A DNA stretch of 64,000 bases from G963664835 sp965220775 (GTDB lineage: Bacteria; Chloroflexota; UBA6077; FW602-bin22; JBCLEL01). The first letter of the stretch is position 1; the number at the start of each line of letters is the position of its first letter. The position numbers were made by a program, and so were the translations under genes. Shown piece by piece: positions 35,301 to 44,556 of this stretch. The notes beneath the pieces were generated by a model that did not search any database, was not told where the DNA came from, and saw only the letters and a list, made by a program, of their open reading frames with translations. The DNA lies in NCBI GenBank assembly GCA_965220775.1, contig OZ244845.1, forward strand, positions 2,728,001 through 2,792,000, read 5' to 3'.

Positions 35301-36174
35301 CCCGAAGACCAACCTCAGACTGTACAACTCCCAAGAAAAGCCAACCTGGTGCCCAGGCTGTGGTGACTATGGCATCTTGGTGGCTGTCAAGCAGGCAGCC
35401 GCTGGCGCCGGCCTACTTCCCCATCAGGTAATGATCGTGTCCGGAATCGGATGCGGCAGCAAGCTCCCACACTACATGCATGCCAATGGATTCAACAATC
35501 TCCACGGTCGATCTTTGCCGATCGCCCAAGGGATCAAGCTGGCCAATCACGAGATGACCGTCATAGTCGTCACCGGCGATGGAGACGGCTTGGGAATTGG
35601 AGCAGGGCATTTCGTCCACACCTGCCGGCGCAATCCTGACCTGACACACCTCATCCAGAACAACCAGGTTTACGGTCTGACCAAGGGCCAATATTCGCCG
35701 ACGAGCCCAGTGGGATTTGTGACTTCGACTTCGCCGGAAGGAACTATAGAGGCCGGCATCAACCCTGTCGCGCTTTCACTCATAAACGGCAGTACTTTCG
35801 TCGCGCGCACGTTCGCCGGCGACCCAAAGCACATGGCGCGTATCCTTATAGAGGCCATCAAACACCCCGGCCACGCTGTGATCGACGCGCTGCAGCCCTG
35901 TGTAATCTATAACAAGATCAACACCTACGATTACTATCGCCAACGGGTCTACAAGCTAGAAGACACCGACTACGATCCGTCGGATCGCGGTGCCGCGCTG
36001 CAAAAATCCTTGGAATGGGACGAACAGATTCCAATCGGAATCATTTACCAGGAGTCCGGCCGGCCGAGCTATGAAAGCCAAGTCGACGTGTTGCAAGCCG
36101 GACCGTTGAACCGACAGCCAATGGACGGCCAATCGGTCGAGGCTTACGAGGGCATGAAGACGGAGCTAGTCTAG
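35293..36174 (+). CDS. korB: 2-oxoacid:ferredoxin oxidoreductase, beta subunit
   Basis: 293-aa TPP-binding subunit. WCPGCGDYGILVAVKQA near residue 18, GIGCGSKLPHYM, the TPP/Mg motif TGDGDGLGIGAGHFVH and NNQVYGLTKGQYSPTSPVG are diagnostic; DALQPCVIYNKIN supplies a further cluster cysteine. The small two-protein arrangement without a fused ferredoxin domain is typical of KorAB. Overlaps korA by 8 nt, so translation is coupled. An inverted repeat follows at 36191. Confidence 0.94.
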   Translation: MSNPKTNLRLYNSQEKPTWCPGCGDYGILVAVKQAAAGAGLLPHQVMIVSGIGCGSKLPHYMHANGFNNLHGRSLPIAQGIKLANHEMTVIVVTGDGDGLGIGAGHFVHTCRRNPDLTHLIQNNQVYGLTKGQYSPTSPVGFVTSTSPEGTIEAGINPVALSLINGSTFVARTFAGDPKHMARILIEAIKHPGHAVIDALQPCVIYNKINTYDYYRQRVYKLEDTDYDPSDRGAALQKSLEWDEQIPIGIIYQESGRPSYESQVDVLQAGPLNRQPMDGQSVEAYEGMKTELV

Positions 36175-36190
36175 CTCCGGCCCCTGACTA

Positions 36191-36224
36191 ACCCAAAGAG
36201 TGCAGGAACCAAGCCTCTTTGGGT
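36191..36224 (+). terminator. Hairpin after korB
   Basis: ACCCAAAGAG and CTCTTTGGGT form a perfect 10-bp stem with a 14-nt loop, 17 bp after the korB stop. Lacks a strong T-run. The sequence from there to 36399 contains nothing I recognise. Confidence 0.45.
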
Positions 36225-36399
36225 ACACCCGCCTGATCCATCGCTGTGCCTGGCAGCACGGGTTCGAGCGCACTGGGTACTCCTCCCCAAACAACCGCGT
36301 CTCACAAAATGGGCGCCAGGAGGCGTTGGACAGCCGGAGCTTGCTTCCTGTTGCTTCCTCGTATGACCAAGATAGTGGCAGCCAACACTGGTGGGAGCG

Positions 36400-37245
36400 T
36401 CATTCTCCCGACAAGCCGGCGGGAATCCCATATGGCCGGCCCAGGTAGTTCTTCCGGCCCTTGGGCCATCCCTGGCCGCCCGACAAACCGAACTGTTCAG
36501 ATTGACCCCACAACCAACATAGCAACCCGGAAGCACCCTGCCTGATCCGCGATGAGGGTGTGTCGCTGGCATAGATGGGAAGATTAAGTGAGTAGTCCGC
36601 AGTGGCCAAGTCGAAGCCCGGCTCTTTGATCCAGTCGCGCTCGGGTTGAACGGTTCGCCAGTAGTTGTACTTCAGGTTGTTACGGACACCTGCGGCCGTG
36701 GAATCGCTGCGCCGATGCCAGATCGAGTACACCGTAATGAATATGGTGCCGGCGGGCGCGATCAGGCGCTTGGCCCCTAGGATCCTGCCGTAGTGACCCA
36801 TGTGGGTCTGTAGCGTGTAGAAGTGATGGGACCCGGGCAACACCTCGGTCGGCCCCGCTTCCTTCGGACAATCCTGCGGATAATAGAATACCTGAAGATA
36901 GTCCAGCGGTGGCCCGAACTTCGAGCCCGAATCCACGTGCCACTCCTGAGCCGGCTGGGGACAGACAATCCTGTGGTTACTCACCAGGTTGGGTAGTCCG
37001 AAGTCCCGGCCGAGAAGGGACCGCACCGCTCCCGCAGCCGCCGGATTCTTTATGACGTTATCGACAAACCAGGTTTCATCCAAGAGTCCGTTCGGCTCAA
37101 GGGATTGGTCCTCCTTCAGAAACTCGACGGTCTTCTTGTTGACCTCCTCGGGAACGACGCCTTTTAGGACCAGGAAGCCCTTCTTGCAAAAATCAAGCAC
37201 CTGTGTGTCGCTGAGCGTTGACTCACAATCGTATGCGACAGCCAT
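36400..37245 (-). CDS. Phytanoyl-CoA dioxygenase (PhyH) family protein
   Basis: 281-aa Fe(II)/2-oxoglutarate oxygenase-like protein. HxD is in AQEWHVDSGSKFGPPLDY, the distal His in YSIWHRRSDSTAAG, and Arg in RNNLKYNYWR; GPTEVLPGSHHFY is the usual loop. The C-terminal 60 residues (after LNLPIYASDTP) are rich in Gly and Trp and look unusual. It is not closely related to the PhyH at 16154. It follows a small gene (37252) by 6 bp and is probably co-translated with it. Confidence 0.87.
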   Translation of the reverse strand: MAVAYDCESTLSDTQVLDFCKKGFLVLKGVVPEEVNKKTVEFLKEDQSLEPNGLLDETWFVDNVIKNPAAAGAVRSLLGRDFGLPNLVSNHRIVCPQPAQEWHVDSGSKFGPPLDYLQVFYYPQDCPKEAGPTEVLPGSHHFYTLQTHMGHYGRILGAKRLIAPAGTIFITVYSIWHRRSDSTAAGVRNNLKYNYWRTVQPERDWIKEPGFDLATADYSLNLPIYASDTPSSRIRQGASGLLCWLWGQSEQFGLSGGQGWPKGRKNYLGRPYGIPAGLSGE

Positions 37246-37251
37246 ACACCA

Positions 37252-37503
37252 TCACCTTATCTTCTCCAAGATGAACTCGCACCCCACGCCATACGTCCGC
37301 TCCGGGATTAGCATCAGAGCGAGCTCCGGAAACTTGATAATCCTCCAACCGTCCTTGACGGCGTCAAGCACCGTCTTGTAGGGCCATTCGTCCGGGTCTT
37401 CCGGGCCATCGGTCAGCACTCCATCCTCTAATATCTTCATGCCCACCACGGGGGCAGTGATCGAGTTCTTGTCGGCCTGAAGGTATAGCAAGTCCTGCCT
37501 CAT
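37252..37503 (-). CDS. Small protein of unknown function upstream of PhyH
   Basis: 83 aa from the ATG at 37503 (MRQDLLYLQADKNSITAPVV), which is preceded by AAGGAGG at 11 bases; the frame opens at 37548. Mixed alpha/beta composition, with VGMKILEDGVLTDGPEDPDEWPYKT in the middle and a basic C-terminus. No family recognised. Spacing of 6 bp to the PhyH gene suggests a functional pair. Confidence 0.6.
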   Translation of the reverse strand: MRQDLLYLQADKNSITAPVVGMKILEDGVLTDGPEDPDEWPYKTVLDAVKDGWRIIKFPELALMLIPERTYGVGCEFILEKIR

Positions 37504-37548
37504 CCGTGCCAATACCTCCTTACACATATTACCCGAACGGTAGCTCAA

Positions 37549-37955
37549 GCCGGGGGCGAAACTATCGAAGCGTCGCTCGCCAAGTCGGAGGCCTTAGTAC
37601 CCGGGGCAGACCCAGAGTGCTTCGAGACTTCCTATCTCGTCCGGCCCCTGGTCTTGAGCCCGGCCCTTTCGCATAGTCGCAATATGCGGTCGCCTCAAGA
37701 TGACTGTCAACCATTGATATCGCCACAAATTCATTGCTTAATTGCGCTGCCGGTCCGCTCACCGGAAGGCCAGAGTCCAAGGGCATTTCACGTGGGTCGA
37801 CTCGACGCATCGGCCGGACCTACCAACCCATCTGAGCCTTACAATCGTCTGTTGTCATCAGGTAATGGTGGCCGTGAGGGGCAGGCAGGACCACCAGCAA
37901 AGGGCAGGGAAGCCGGCCGGCTTGCTCTGGAGCAATCGCCATTGCGGACAAGATC
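37549..37955. other. Intergenic region between PhyH pair and tRNA-Gly
   Basis: About 400 bp. I see no gene with a plausible start and no structured RNA I recognise; short inverted segments occur (CCGGTCCGCTCACCGG) without further support. Confidence 0.3.
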
Positions 37956-38030
37956 TGGAGCGGCACAACGGACTCGAACCGTCAGTCTTCTGCTTGGGAA
38001 GCAGACGTGTTACCTTTACACCAGTGCCGC
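37956..38030 (-). tRNA. tRNA-Gly (CCC anticodon)
   Basis: On the minus strand: acceptor GCGGCAC/GTGCCGC, D-stem GTGT/ACAC, anticodon stem TCTGC/GCAGA with loop TTCCCAA (anticodon CCC), T-arm GACGG TTCGAGT CCGTT, discriminator T and an encoded CCA at the 3' end (37956-37958). All stems pair. Identity by anticodon and discriminator U is clear. Confidence 0.95.
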
Positions 38031-38088
38031 TAACTGGCCGGTATTCTATCACTCTGCGCGGCGCGGTCAACAGGCCGCGTGTGCCAAG

Positions 38089-38366
38089 TAAGTGCTCAGA
38101 TTTAGGGGTACCTGCTCCTTATGGGCCCAATATCGCACCAATGAGCGTCTACCTCAGGCGAGGACGTCTGATCGACGTAAACTAGGAAAGGGTTGCAAGG
38201 GCGAAGCCCTTGACGGGGGATGTGGGGGATGAGGTCGACCAGCTAGTCCAATTGACATCGATAGGTTGCAAATCACCTCTTGACCACCGACCGAGGTACC
38301 AAATGGCGACTCGCCGCTTCCAGTTCACAGGCATGGAGGAGAAAAATACACCCGAATCTGAACTGT
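38089..38366. repeat. MITE-like element, copy B
   Basis: 278 bp starting TAAGTGCTCAGATTTAGGGG and ending AATCTGAACTGT, flanked by a 13-bp direct repeat CGCGTGTGCCAAG (38076-38088 and 38367-38379). Interior shares GGGTTGCAAGGGCGAAGCCC, CTTGACGGGGGATGTGGGGG and CATCGATAGGTT with copy C. It is shorter than copies A and C in the middle. No gene inside. Confidence 0.78.
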
Positions 38367-38492
38367 CGCGTGTGCCAAGGGTCCGCCGCTTGGACGGCAG
38401 CTAGTCGCTCGACTCAAACAAGATCGGCGTCCAGGCCGGCTCCAACCCAACCCAACGCGCCGACCCAAATCCACCACCTAAAGAAATGTAAG

Positions 38493-38563
38493 ACCTCGTT
38501 GGAGCCCGCTGTAAAAGCGGGCTATGATGATTTGTGAAAGCAATAATCCATCACCAACGAGGT
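38493..38563 (+). promoter_or_regulatory. Leader hairpin that can mask the transposase ribosome site
   Basis: ACCTCGTTGG (38493-38502) is perfectly complementary to CCAACGAGGT (38554-38563), and the latter contains the GAGGT Shine-Dalgarno of the transposase. Inside lies a second hairpin, GCCCGCT/AGCGGGC (38504-38522). Read-through mRNA from outside would fold this way and hide the start, a known way for insertion sequences to avoid activation by external promoters; the function here is inferred. Confidence 0.55.
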
Positions 38564-38572
38564 GCACCTATT

Positions 38573-40102
38573 ATGCAGCAAGGAGCTTTGCCGTTCCAGT
38601 ACGCCGAGGAGAAGAATTCGACCGGTATGACGGCTCTCGCGGGTCTGGCAACCTACCTGGACCTCTTTCAGGTCGCGGATCTGAGAGGGTCAGTGGGACG
38701 TCACGTGGGGCTTCGGGAAGGTGGTCAGGGCTGGACGGACAGCCAGATGGTCACCTCGTTAATACTACTGAACCTGGCAGGTGGAGAGTCGGTGGAGGAC
38801 CTCCGTGTACTGGAGAAAGACGAGGGTCTGGGTCGGGTGTTGAGCAGAGCAGAGACACAGGGGATGCGCCAGAGGGAGCGTCGGGCTTTACCACGAAGGT
38901 GGCGCAAGGAGCGTCGGCGGAGTGTGCCGTCGTCCTCAGCGGTGTTCCGATATCTGTCTAAGTTCCACGACGAAGAGGAGGAGACTAAGCGTGAGCCGCA
39001 CAGGGCGTTCATACCCTCTGGGACAGAAGCTTTGGATGGTCTGAAGAGGGTCAACGCAGAGATGGTGGGCTTCGTGCAAAGCCATACTCGGCATACCGGT
39101 GCAACGCTGGACATGGACGCTACGCTGGTTGAGACGCACAAGCAGGAGGCGCTCTACAGCTACAAGAAGCACAAGGCGTATCAGCCGCTGAGCACCTACT
39201 GGGCCGAAGCCGATCAGATCGTGCACTCGGAGTTTAGAGATGGCAATGTACCGGCGGGCTATCAGCAGCTTCGGGTGCTGAGGGAGTCGTTGAGGTACAT
39301 ACCTTCCGGAGTAGAAGAGGTGATGTTGAGGTCAGACACGGCCGGGTATCAGAGGGAGCTTCTGAAGTATTGCGCGGAGGGCAGAGACGAACGCTTCGGG
39401 GTGATCGAGTTTGCCGTGGGGGTGGACGTTACAGAGGAGTTCAAGCGGGCGATCGGTGAAGTGGCGGAGGAGGAATGGTATGAGTTGAGACGGAGTGTGG
39501 GCTCCTGCGAGGCGATGACAGGGCAACAGTGGGCCGAGGTGTGCTTCGTGCCCAACTGGATAGGACACTCCAAGAACAGTCCCGAGTACCGTTTCATAGC
39601 GATAAGGGAGCGACTGCACAAGCCGCCTCTGCCGGGAATGGAGTCCCAGTTGGAGTTGTCGATCCCCGTCATGGAGATGCCGGATAGAGGATGGTACAAG
39701 GTCACAGGAGTGGTAACCAATCTTGGTATACCAGGAGACGAGTTGATTCGGTGGTATCGTCAGAGATGCGGGAAGGGGGAGGAGGTGCATGGGGTGCTCA
39801 AAGAGGACCTTGCTGGCGGCAGGCTGCCGTCAGGGCAGTTCGGAGTCAACGCTGCCTGGTGGGCCATTGCGGTGTTGGCGTTCAACCTCAACTCGGCGCT
39901 GAAGCAGTTGGCTTTGGGCGGTGAGTGGGTGAGCAAACGCCTGAAGGCTGTGCGCTTTGGGATCATCACCCTCGCCGGACGGGTGGTGCGCCATGCCCGG
40001 ACTCTGATCATCCGCCTAGGGCGTGGTCATCCCTCATACTACCTTTTGATCAGATCACGCCGTAGAATTCTGGCACTGGCACACTCACCACCCCGACCGT
40101 AG
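38573..40102 (+). CDS. IS1380-family transposase
   Basis: 509-aa DDE transposase. The acidic residues are in TLDMDATLVETHK (near residue 190), MLRSDTAGYQREL and WYRQRCGKGEEVHGVLKEDL (the Y-R-x-R-x-G-K-x-E element typical of IS1380/IS4-like proteins). The start at 38573 (MQQGALPFQYAEEK) follows GAGGTGCACCTATT; the frame opens upstream at a GTG but that part lies inside the leader hairpin. No frameshift or stop, so likely functional. Confidence 0.93.
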   Translation: MQQGALPFQYAEEKNSTGMTALAGLATYLDLFQVADLRGSVGRHVGLREGGQGWTDSQMVTSLILLNLAGGESVEDLRVLEKDEGLGRVLSRAETQGMRQRERRALPRRWRKERRRSVPSSSAVFRYLSKFHDEEEETKREPHRAFIPSGTEALDGLKRVNAEMVGFVQSHTRHTGATLDMDATLVETHKQEALYSYKKHKAYQPLSTYWAEADQIVHSEFRDGNVPAGYQQLRVLRESLRYIPSGVEEVMLRSDTAGYQRELLKYCAEGRDERFGVIEFAVGVDVTEEFKRAIGEVAEEEWYELRRSVGSCEAMTGQQWAEVCFVPNWIGHSKNSPEYRFIAIRERLHKPPLPGMESQLELSIPVMEMPDRGWYKVTGVVTNLGIPGDELIRWYRQRCGKGEEVHGVLKEDLAGGRLPSGQFGVNAAWWAIAVLAFNLNSALKQLALGGEWVSKRLKAVRFGIITLAGRVVRHARTLIIRLGRGHPSYYLLIRSRRRILALAHSPPRP

Positions 40103-40446
40103 CCTGACGTTTACTACAACTAATCATCACTCGAAGGCGACTCAGCCAAGTCGCCCAGTCCTAGCCATGCCATCTCGCACGCCTTGGCGCATCTCCGACC
40201 TTGCGGAGTCTTCGACCTCAGCCCGAGAACAGCCCGAATCGGCTTGACAACGCCGCCAACGCCTACAAGACCGCCAAGCAGTGGCCTACCAATTACCCCG
40301 ACGGCTCCGACACGGTCCTGTACACTCGCTGCATGCCCACGAAAGCCTCAATCATAAGTTAGGCGGTGGATTTGGGCCGACCGCGATGATTGATTATTAT
40401 TGGATACCCAATTACACTCACGTCTGTCTTATCTTAGGAGGATGAT

Positions 40447-41919
40447 GTGAGCAATATCGAGCGGCAGGCCAGCCCGGTTGCGCCAGAAATCAACACGGCA
40501 TCGGACGAAGAAGAGGCGGCGTCCTGGTACACGGACACCGTCTTGCGCGCGGAGCTTGCCGACTACTCGCCGGTTCGCGGCTGCATGGTTGTCCGGCCTT
40601 ACGGCTACGCGATCTGGGAGAACATCCAAGCGCGCCTCGACCGTGACTTCAAGGCGACTGGACACCAGAACGCTTACTTCCCAATCTTCATACCGTATTC
40701 ATTCTTGCAGCGCGAGAAGGAACATGTCGAAGGGTTCTCGCCGGAGCTGGCCATAACCACCCATGGCGGCGGCGAGGAGCTTGCGGAGGGGCTGGTTGTC
40801 AGGCCCACCTCCGAGACTATGATCTGGGCCATGTACGCGAAGTGGATCCAGTCCTACCGCGACTTGCCGATGCTCCTAAACCAGTGGTGCAACGTCGTGC
40901 GGTGGGAGAAACGCACGCGGCCGTTCTTGCGCACTATGGAGTTCCTTTGGCAAGAGGGGCATACTGCCCACATAGACGAGGCCGACGCCGAAAGGGAAGC
41001 TCGCTTGATCCTCGATCTTTATGCCGATTTCGTGCGCGACGCGTTGGCGATTCCGGTCGTCGTCGGGCGTAAGACGGACCTCGAAAAGTTTGCCGGCGCC
41101 AACGTCACCTACGCGTTGGAAGGTTTGATGCGTGACGGGAAGGCCCTCCAAATGGGAACCTCGCACTACCTGGGCGATAGCTTCGCCAAAGCATTCGACG
41201 TGACGTTCTTGGACAGGGACGGGCAGCGCAAGCATCCCCATTCGACCAGTTGGGGGGTGAGTTGGCGGCTCATTGGCGCAGTCATCCTCGCTCACGGCGA
41301 GCAGAAAGGACTGGTCCTACCGCCGGCCATCGCGCCCCATCAAGTGGTGATCGTGCCGATCGCGCGCAATGACTCCCAAAGGGAACTGGTATCGCGAGCA
41401 GTAGAGGGAATACTAGCGAAGCTATCGGACGTGGATGTCCGAGCGAAGGCCGATTGGCGCGATCAACTCACGCCCGGCTACAAGTTCAACGATTGGGAGA
41501 TGCGGGGCGTGCCGTTGCGCTTGGAGGTGGGTCCACGCGACCTGGCGAAAGACCAGGTCGTTGCCGCCCGTCGAGACACGGGCGCGAAGGAGACTTTGGC
41601 CCAAGCTGATCTCACGATCACCGTGCCGGCGCTTCTCGCAAGCATTCAACAATCGCTCTATGACAAAGCATTGGCCTACCGCGAGGCTAACACGTTCGAA
41701 GCGGAATCCCTGGCAAGCCTGGCGGCGATAATCGACCAGAGTGGTGGCTTCGTGCGAGCAAATTGGTGCGGTGGAGCGAAATGCGAGGAAGAGATCACAC
41801 GGCACAAGGCCTCGATTCGCTGCATTCCCCTTGACGAAGAGGACGCTCGTCCAACCGGTCCGTGCGCCATCTGCGGCGGGAAAGGCGCCCACCGCGTGTA
41901 CGTAGCCAAGGCCTACTGA
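40447..41919 (+). CDS. proS: Prolyl-tRNA synthetase, short archaeal/eukaryal-like type
   Basis: 490 aa. Class II core: motif 1 region YSPVRGCMVVRPYGYAIWENI, motif 2 NQWCNVVRWEKRTRPFLRTMEFLWQEGHTAH, motif 3 GVSWRLIGAVILAHG. It lacks the INS editing domain of the usual bacterial enzyme and has the C-terminal zinc-binding-like domain (NWCGGAKCEEEITRHKASIRC, CAICGG), as in ProS type 3. Start is GTG 40447 after TTAGGAGGATGAT. It lies 70 bp downstream of the IS1380 end, so its original promoter may have been displaced. Confidence 0.96.
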   Translation: MSNIERQASPVAPEINTASDEEEAASWYTDTVLRAELADYSPVRGCMVVRPYGYAIWENIQARLDRDFKATGHQNAYFPIFIPYSFLQREKEHVEGFSPELAITTHGGGEELAEGLVVRPTSETMIWAMYAKWIQSYRDLPMLLNQWCNVVRWEKRTRPFLRTMEFLWQEGHTAHIDEADAEREARLILDLYADFVRDALAIPVVVGRKTDLEKFAGANVTYALEGLMRDGKALQMGTSHYLGDSFAKAFDVTFLDRDGQRKHPHSTSWGVSWRLIGAVILAHGEQKGLVLPPAIAPHQVVIVPIARNDSQRELVSRAVEGILAKLSDVDVRAKADWRDQLTPGYKFNDWEMRGVPLRLEVGPRDLAKDQVVAARRDTGAKETLAQADLTITVPALLASIQQSLYDKALAYREANTFEAESLASLAAIIDQSGGFVRANWCGGAKCEEEITRHKASIRCIPLDEEDARPTGPCAICGGKGAHRVYVAKAY

Positions 41920-42025
41920 GGTTTCCACCCAACGACGGGGCGGCCCCTACGCCGCTTGCGCTTGGTACAATAGGCCCGGTCGTAAATGTCTCAACGGCCT
42001 ATCTTGGCAGTCGGTAAATCGAAAG

Positions 42026-42363
42026 TGTAAGTGTTCAGATTCTGGAGTACCTGCTCCGTTAAGGAGCGGTTTCGCACCGATCAGGCTCTATTACCGGCGA
42101 GGGCCTCTCTTCGGCGAAAGCCAAGAATGGGTTGCAAGGGCGAAGCCCTTGACGGGGGACGTGGGGGTGTCCCCCACAATAAAGTTCCCCCTTCTCCTGG
42201 CGAGGAGAAGGGGGCCAGGGGGATGAGGTCGGCCGGCTTGCGAGATTGACATCGATAGGTTTGTATCTCCCCCTTGACCGCCGACCGAAGTCCCGAATGG
42301 CGATTTGGCCTTGTTAGTTCAAGAGCATTGAGGGGATTAACACACCCAAGTCTGAACAGTTAC
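42026..42363. repeat. MITE-like element, copy C (best preserved)
   Basis: 338 bp, beginning TGTAAGTGTTCAGATTCTGG and ending CCAAGTCTGAACAGTTAC; the ends are inverted repeats (GTAAGTGTTCAGATT against GTAACTGTTCAGACT). TCGAAAG is duplicated on both sides (42019-42025, 42364-42370). Interior has GGGTTGCAAGGGCGAAGCCC and a long GGGGGTGTCCCCC, CCCCCTTCTCCTGGCGAGGA palindromic section. No gene, so mobilised in trans if at all. Confidence 0.82.
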
Positions 42364-42421
42364 TCGAAAGAATATCGTCCATTTTGCGCTCCAATTGTTA
42401 CTCTGAATCTGAGGAAAAAAC

Positions 42422-43563
42422 TTGAACGACGACTACTTGGTTTCACGCGGGCAGGAGATTCTCTCCGAGCGAGTCAAGGTCATTGAAAGCTCGGGAATCC
42501 GGCGCGTCTTCGATCTGGGCGCCAAGGCGATAAACCCGATCAACTTCTCAATCGGTCAGCCGGACTTCCCAGCGCCGGCGGCGGTACGGGAAGCGGCCAA
42601 AAGGGCGATAGACGAGGGCAAGAGCGGCTACACCCCGACCCAGGGCATAGACCCTCTCCGAGCCGGCGTCGCCGAAAAGCTGAATCGGGACAACAGCGTT
42701 CCTTGTGCGATGGACGAAGTGTTGATCACTGCCGGCAGTTCCGGCGGCCTGTTGCTGGCAATGTCAGCGGTTCTGGATCCAGGCGATGAGATCATAATCC
42801 CAGACCCGTACTTCGTGAGCTATATCCAGCTTGCGCGGTTCCTGGGAGCGAACCCGATCTTAGTAGACACATACCCCGATTTTCAATCGATCCAAGCAGG
42901 TTGGCCGACGCCATAACTCCGAGAACCAAGGCGATCATGCTAAACACCCCCAATAACCCCACCGGGGCAGTATATCCGGCGGAAACGCTAAAGGAGATAG
43001 CGAGTATCGCCGAACGCAACGGCATATTGATAATCTCCGATGAGGTCTACGAGGACTACATATACGATGGACTGCGCCACTTCAGCATCGGCAGCGTATA
43101 TCCGTTCACCGTGACCATCAATGCGTTCTCGAAGAGTCACGCCCTGACCGGCTGGCGGATCGGATATGCGGCGGCTCCGAAAGCGATATTCTCGAAGATG
43201 GCCGAGCTACAGCAGTATACGTTCGTCTGCGCGCCTTCGTTCGCTCAATTCGCGATGTTGGAGGCGCTGAAAATGGGACCGGCCGAGGAGATATCGACCT
43301 ACGAAAGCCGGCGCGACTTGGCGTATTCGCTACTCAGCCAAACTTTCCAGGTGACCAAGCCACAAGGGTCGTTTTACATAATGCCGGAGATGAGAGGTCT
43401 CGATACCAACGATTTCGTGGAAAAGTCTATTGCATCGAACGTATTGATCATCCCCGGAGAAATCTTCTCGGAACGCAATACCAACATACGATTGTCCTAC
43501 TCCACTAACGAAGATGCGATCCGCCGAGGGATCGGAATTCTCAGCAAGTTGGCCCGGGGATAG
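42422..43563 (+). pseudogene. Class I/II aminotransferase, interrupted by a frameshift
   Basis: First part 42422-42916: FSIGQPDFPAPAAVREAAKR, SGYTPTQGIDPLR, ITAGSSGGLLLAMSAVLDPGDE. Second part from 42901: ITPRTKAIMLNTPNNPTGAVY, IISDEVYEDYIYDGL, and the PLP lysine in NAFSKSHALTGWRIGYAA. The reading frame changes between 42880 and 42905; one missing base (or two extra) would restore a normal protein of about 380 aa. All key motifs are intact, so this is a recent mutation or a sequencing error. The start appears to be TTG 42422 after GAGGAAAA. Confidence 0.83.
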
Positions 43564-43704
43564 GGATGACTAAAGGGTGCATCCTATGAACTACGTCTGC
43601 GCGCCGGGCGACGCTCGATCACCCGAGTTGATCGCGTATCCAACCACGAGGGCGATTGAAGCGCATCGTTCCTCCACGATTGGCCCAAACTTGATTGCAA
43701 CCCA

Positions 43705-44556
43705 ATGATGGATTCCTCCGCCGAAGAGCCCGGCGCGTACCCGGGACTTGGGCAGGCGATTCTCCTAATCCTAGCCTTGGTAAGTTCCCAGTTCATTCTC
43801 GCAATCGCTACCATCATTATTATTGGAGAAGATACTTTTCATTGGTTTACCCAGTTTGTGATTTCGGTCATCTCCTTTGGTCTGGCCATCTCAATCGGCC
43901 TACAGGCGGGACGCCTGTCTCTGAAAGAGGTAATGGCTCTCAGGCCGGTTCACAACGGTGTGTGGCTACCGCTAATAATCCTCCTCGCCGGTCTGACTAT
44001 CGTCCTGTCTGAAATTGACAATGCTCTTAGGTCTGTATGGCCGATGCCGGAGTCGTTGGTCGAAGCATTCCTTCAGTTAAGAGCTAATTGGATCGCCTTC
44101 ATACTGCTTGGAGTCTTGCTTGCGCCTATCACCGAGGAGTTGCTTTTCCGTGGGCTCATTCTCCGAGGATTGCTCCAGCATTACTCTGTTAACAGGGCGG
44201 TTGTCCTATCGGCCCTACTGTTCGCGATGGTACACCTGAGTCCCTGGCAATTCACCGGGGCATTTGTATTTGGACTGCTATCCGGCTTTCTCTACTTCCG
44301 GACAGGTTCGCTCATACCCTCGCTCGGTGCCCACGCCCTTCTTAACGGGTACGGAATTGTGGTTGGCGGCCTTTTGCCACCCATCTCCGGTTTCAATACC
44401 GACCCGTTAGGGGCTGTAGAGTTTCATCCGTGGTGGTTCGATATGTTCGGTCTGGCCCTGACGGTCGTAGGAATCATCCTACTCCTCGAGCATTTTCAAC
44501 TCAGAGTGGCGCGAAGCCACAGTGCCAGCGATGGACAAGATCCCGAACTGCCTTAG
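43705..44556 (+). CDS. CPBP family intramembrane metalloprotease
   Basis: 283-aa membrane protein with about eight hydrophobic segments. ABI/CPBP motifs in order: APITEELLFRGLILRGLL (EExxxR), SALLFAMVHLSPWQF (FxxxH) and GAHALLNGYG (HxxxN), all intact. Members cleave CaaX-like or bacteriocin-related substrates or other membrane peptides; the substrate here is unknown. Starts ATG 43705 (or the next codon). It overlaps nothing and lies 140 bp after the aminotransferase. Confidence 0.9.
   Translation: MMDSSAEEPGAYPGLGQAILLILALVSSQFILAIATIIIIGEDTFHWFTQFVISVISFGLAISIGLQAGRLSLKEVMALRPVHNGVWLPLIILLAGLTIVLSEIDNALRSVWPMPESLVEAFLQLRANWIAFILLGVLLAPITEELLFRGLILRGLLQHYSVNRAVVLSALLFAMVHLSPWQFTGAFVFGLLSGFLYFRTGSLIPSLGAHALLNGYGIVVGGLLPPISGFNTDPLGAVEFHPWWFDMFGLALTVVGIILLLEHFQLRVARSHSASDGQDPELP

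Larger units (their letters stand above)
38464..40376 (+). mobile_element. IS1380-family insertion sequence, 1.9 kb, with both ends
   Basis: Terminal inverted repeats CCCAAATCCACCACCTAA (38464-38481) and its complement TTAGGCGGTGGATTTGGG (40359-40376) differ at one position. CCGA is directly repeated outside them (38460-38463, 40377-40380), fitting the 4-bp target duplications of IS1380 elements. One transposase gene fills most of it; about 256 bp after the gene (40103-40358) hold no clear frame. Apparently complete and possibly active. Confidence 0.85.

Noticed and set aside
40240..40358. Possible gene scrap (RLDNAANAYKTAKQWPTNYP) within the IS 3' region
   Set aside because: Frame is short, has no start, and I recognise no family.
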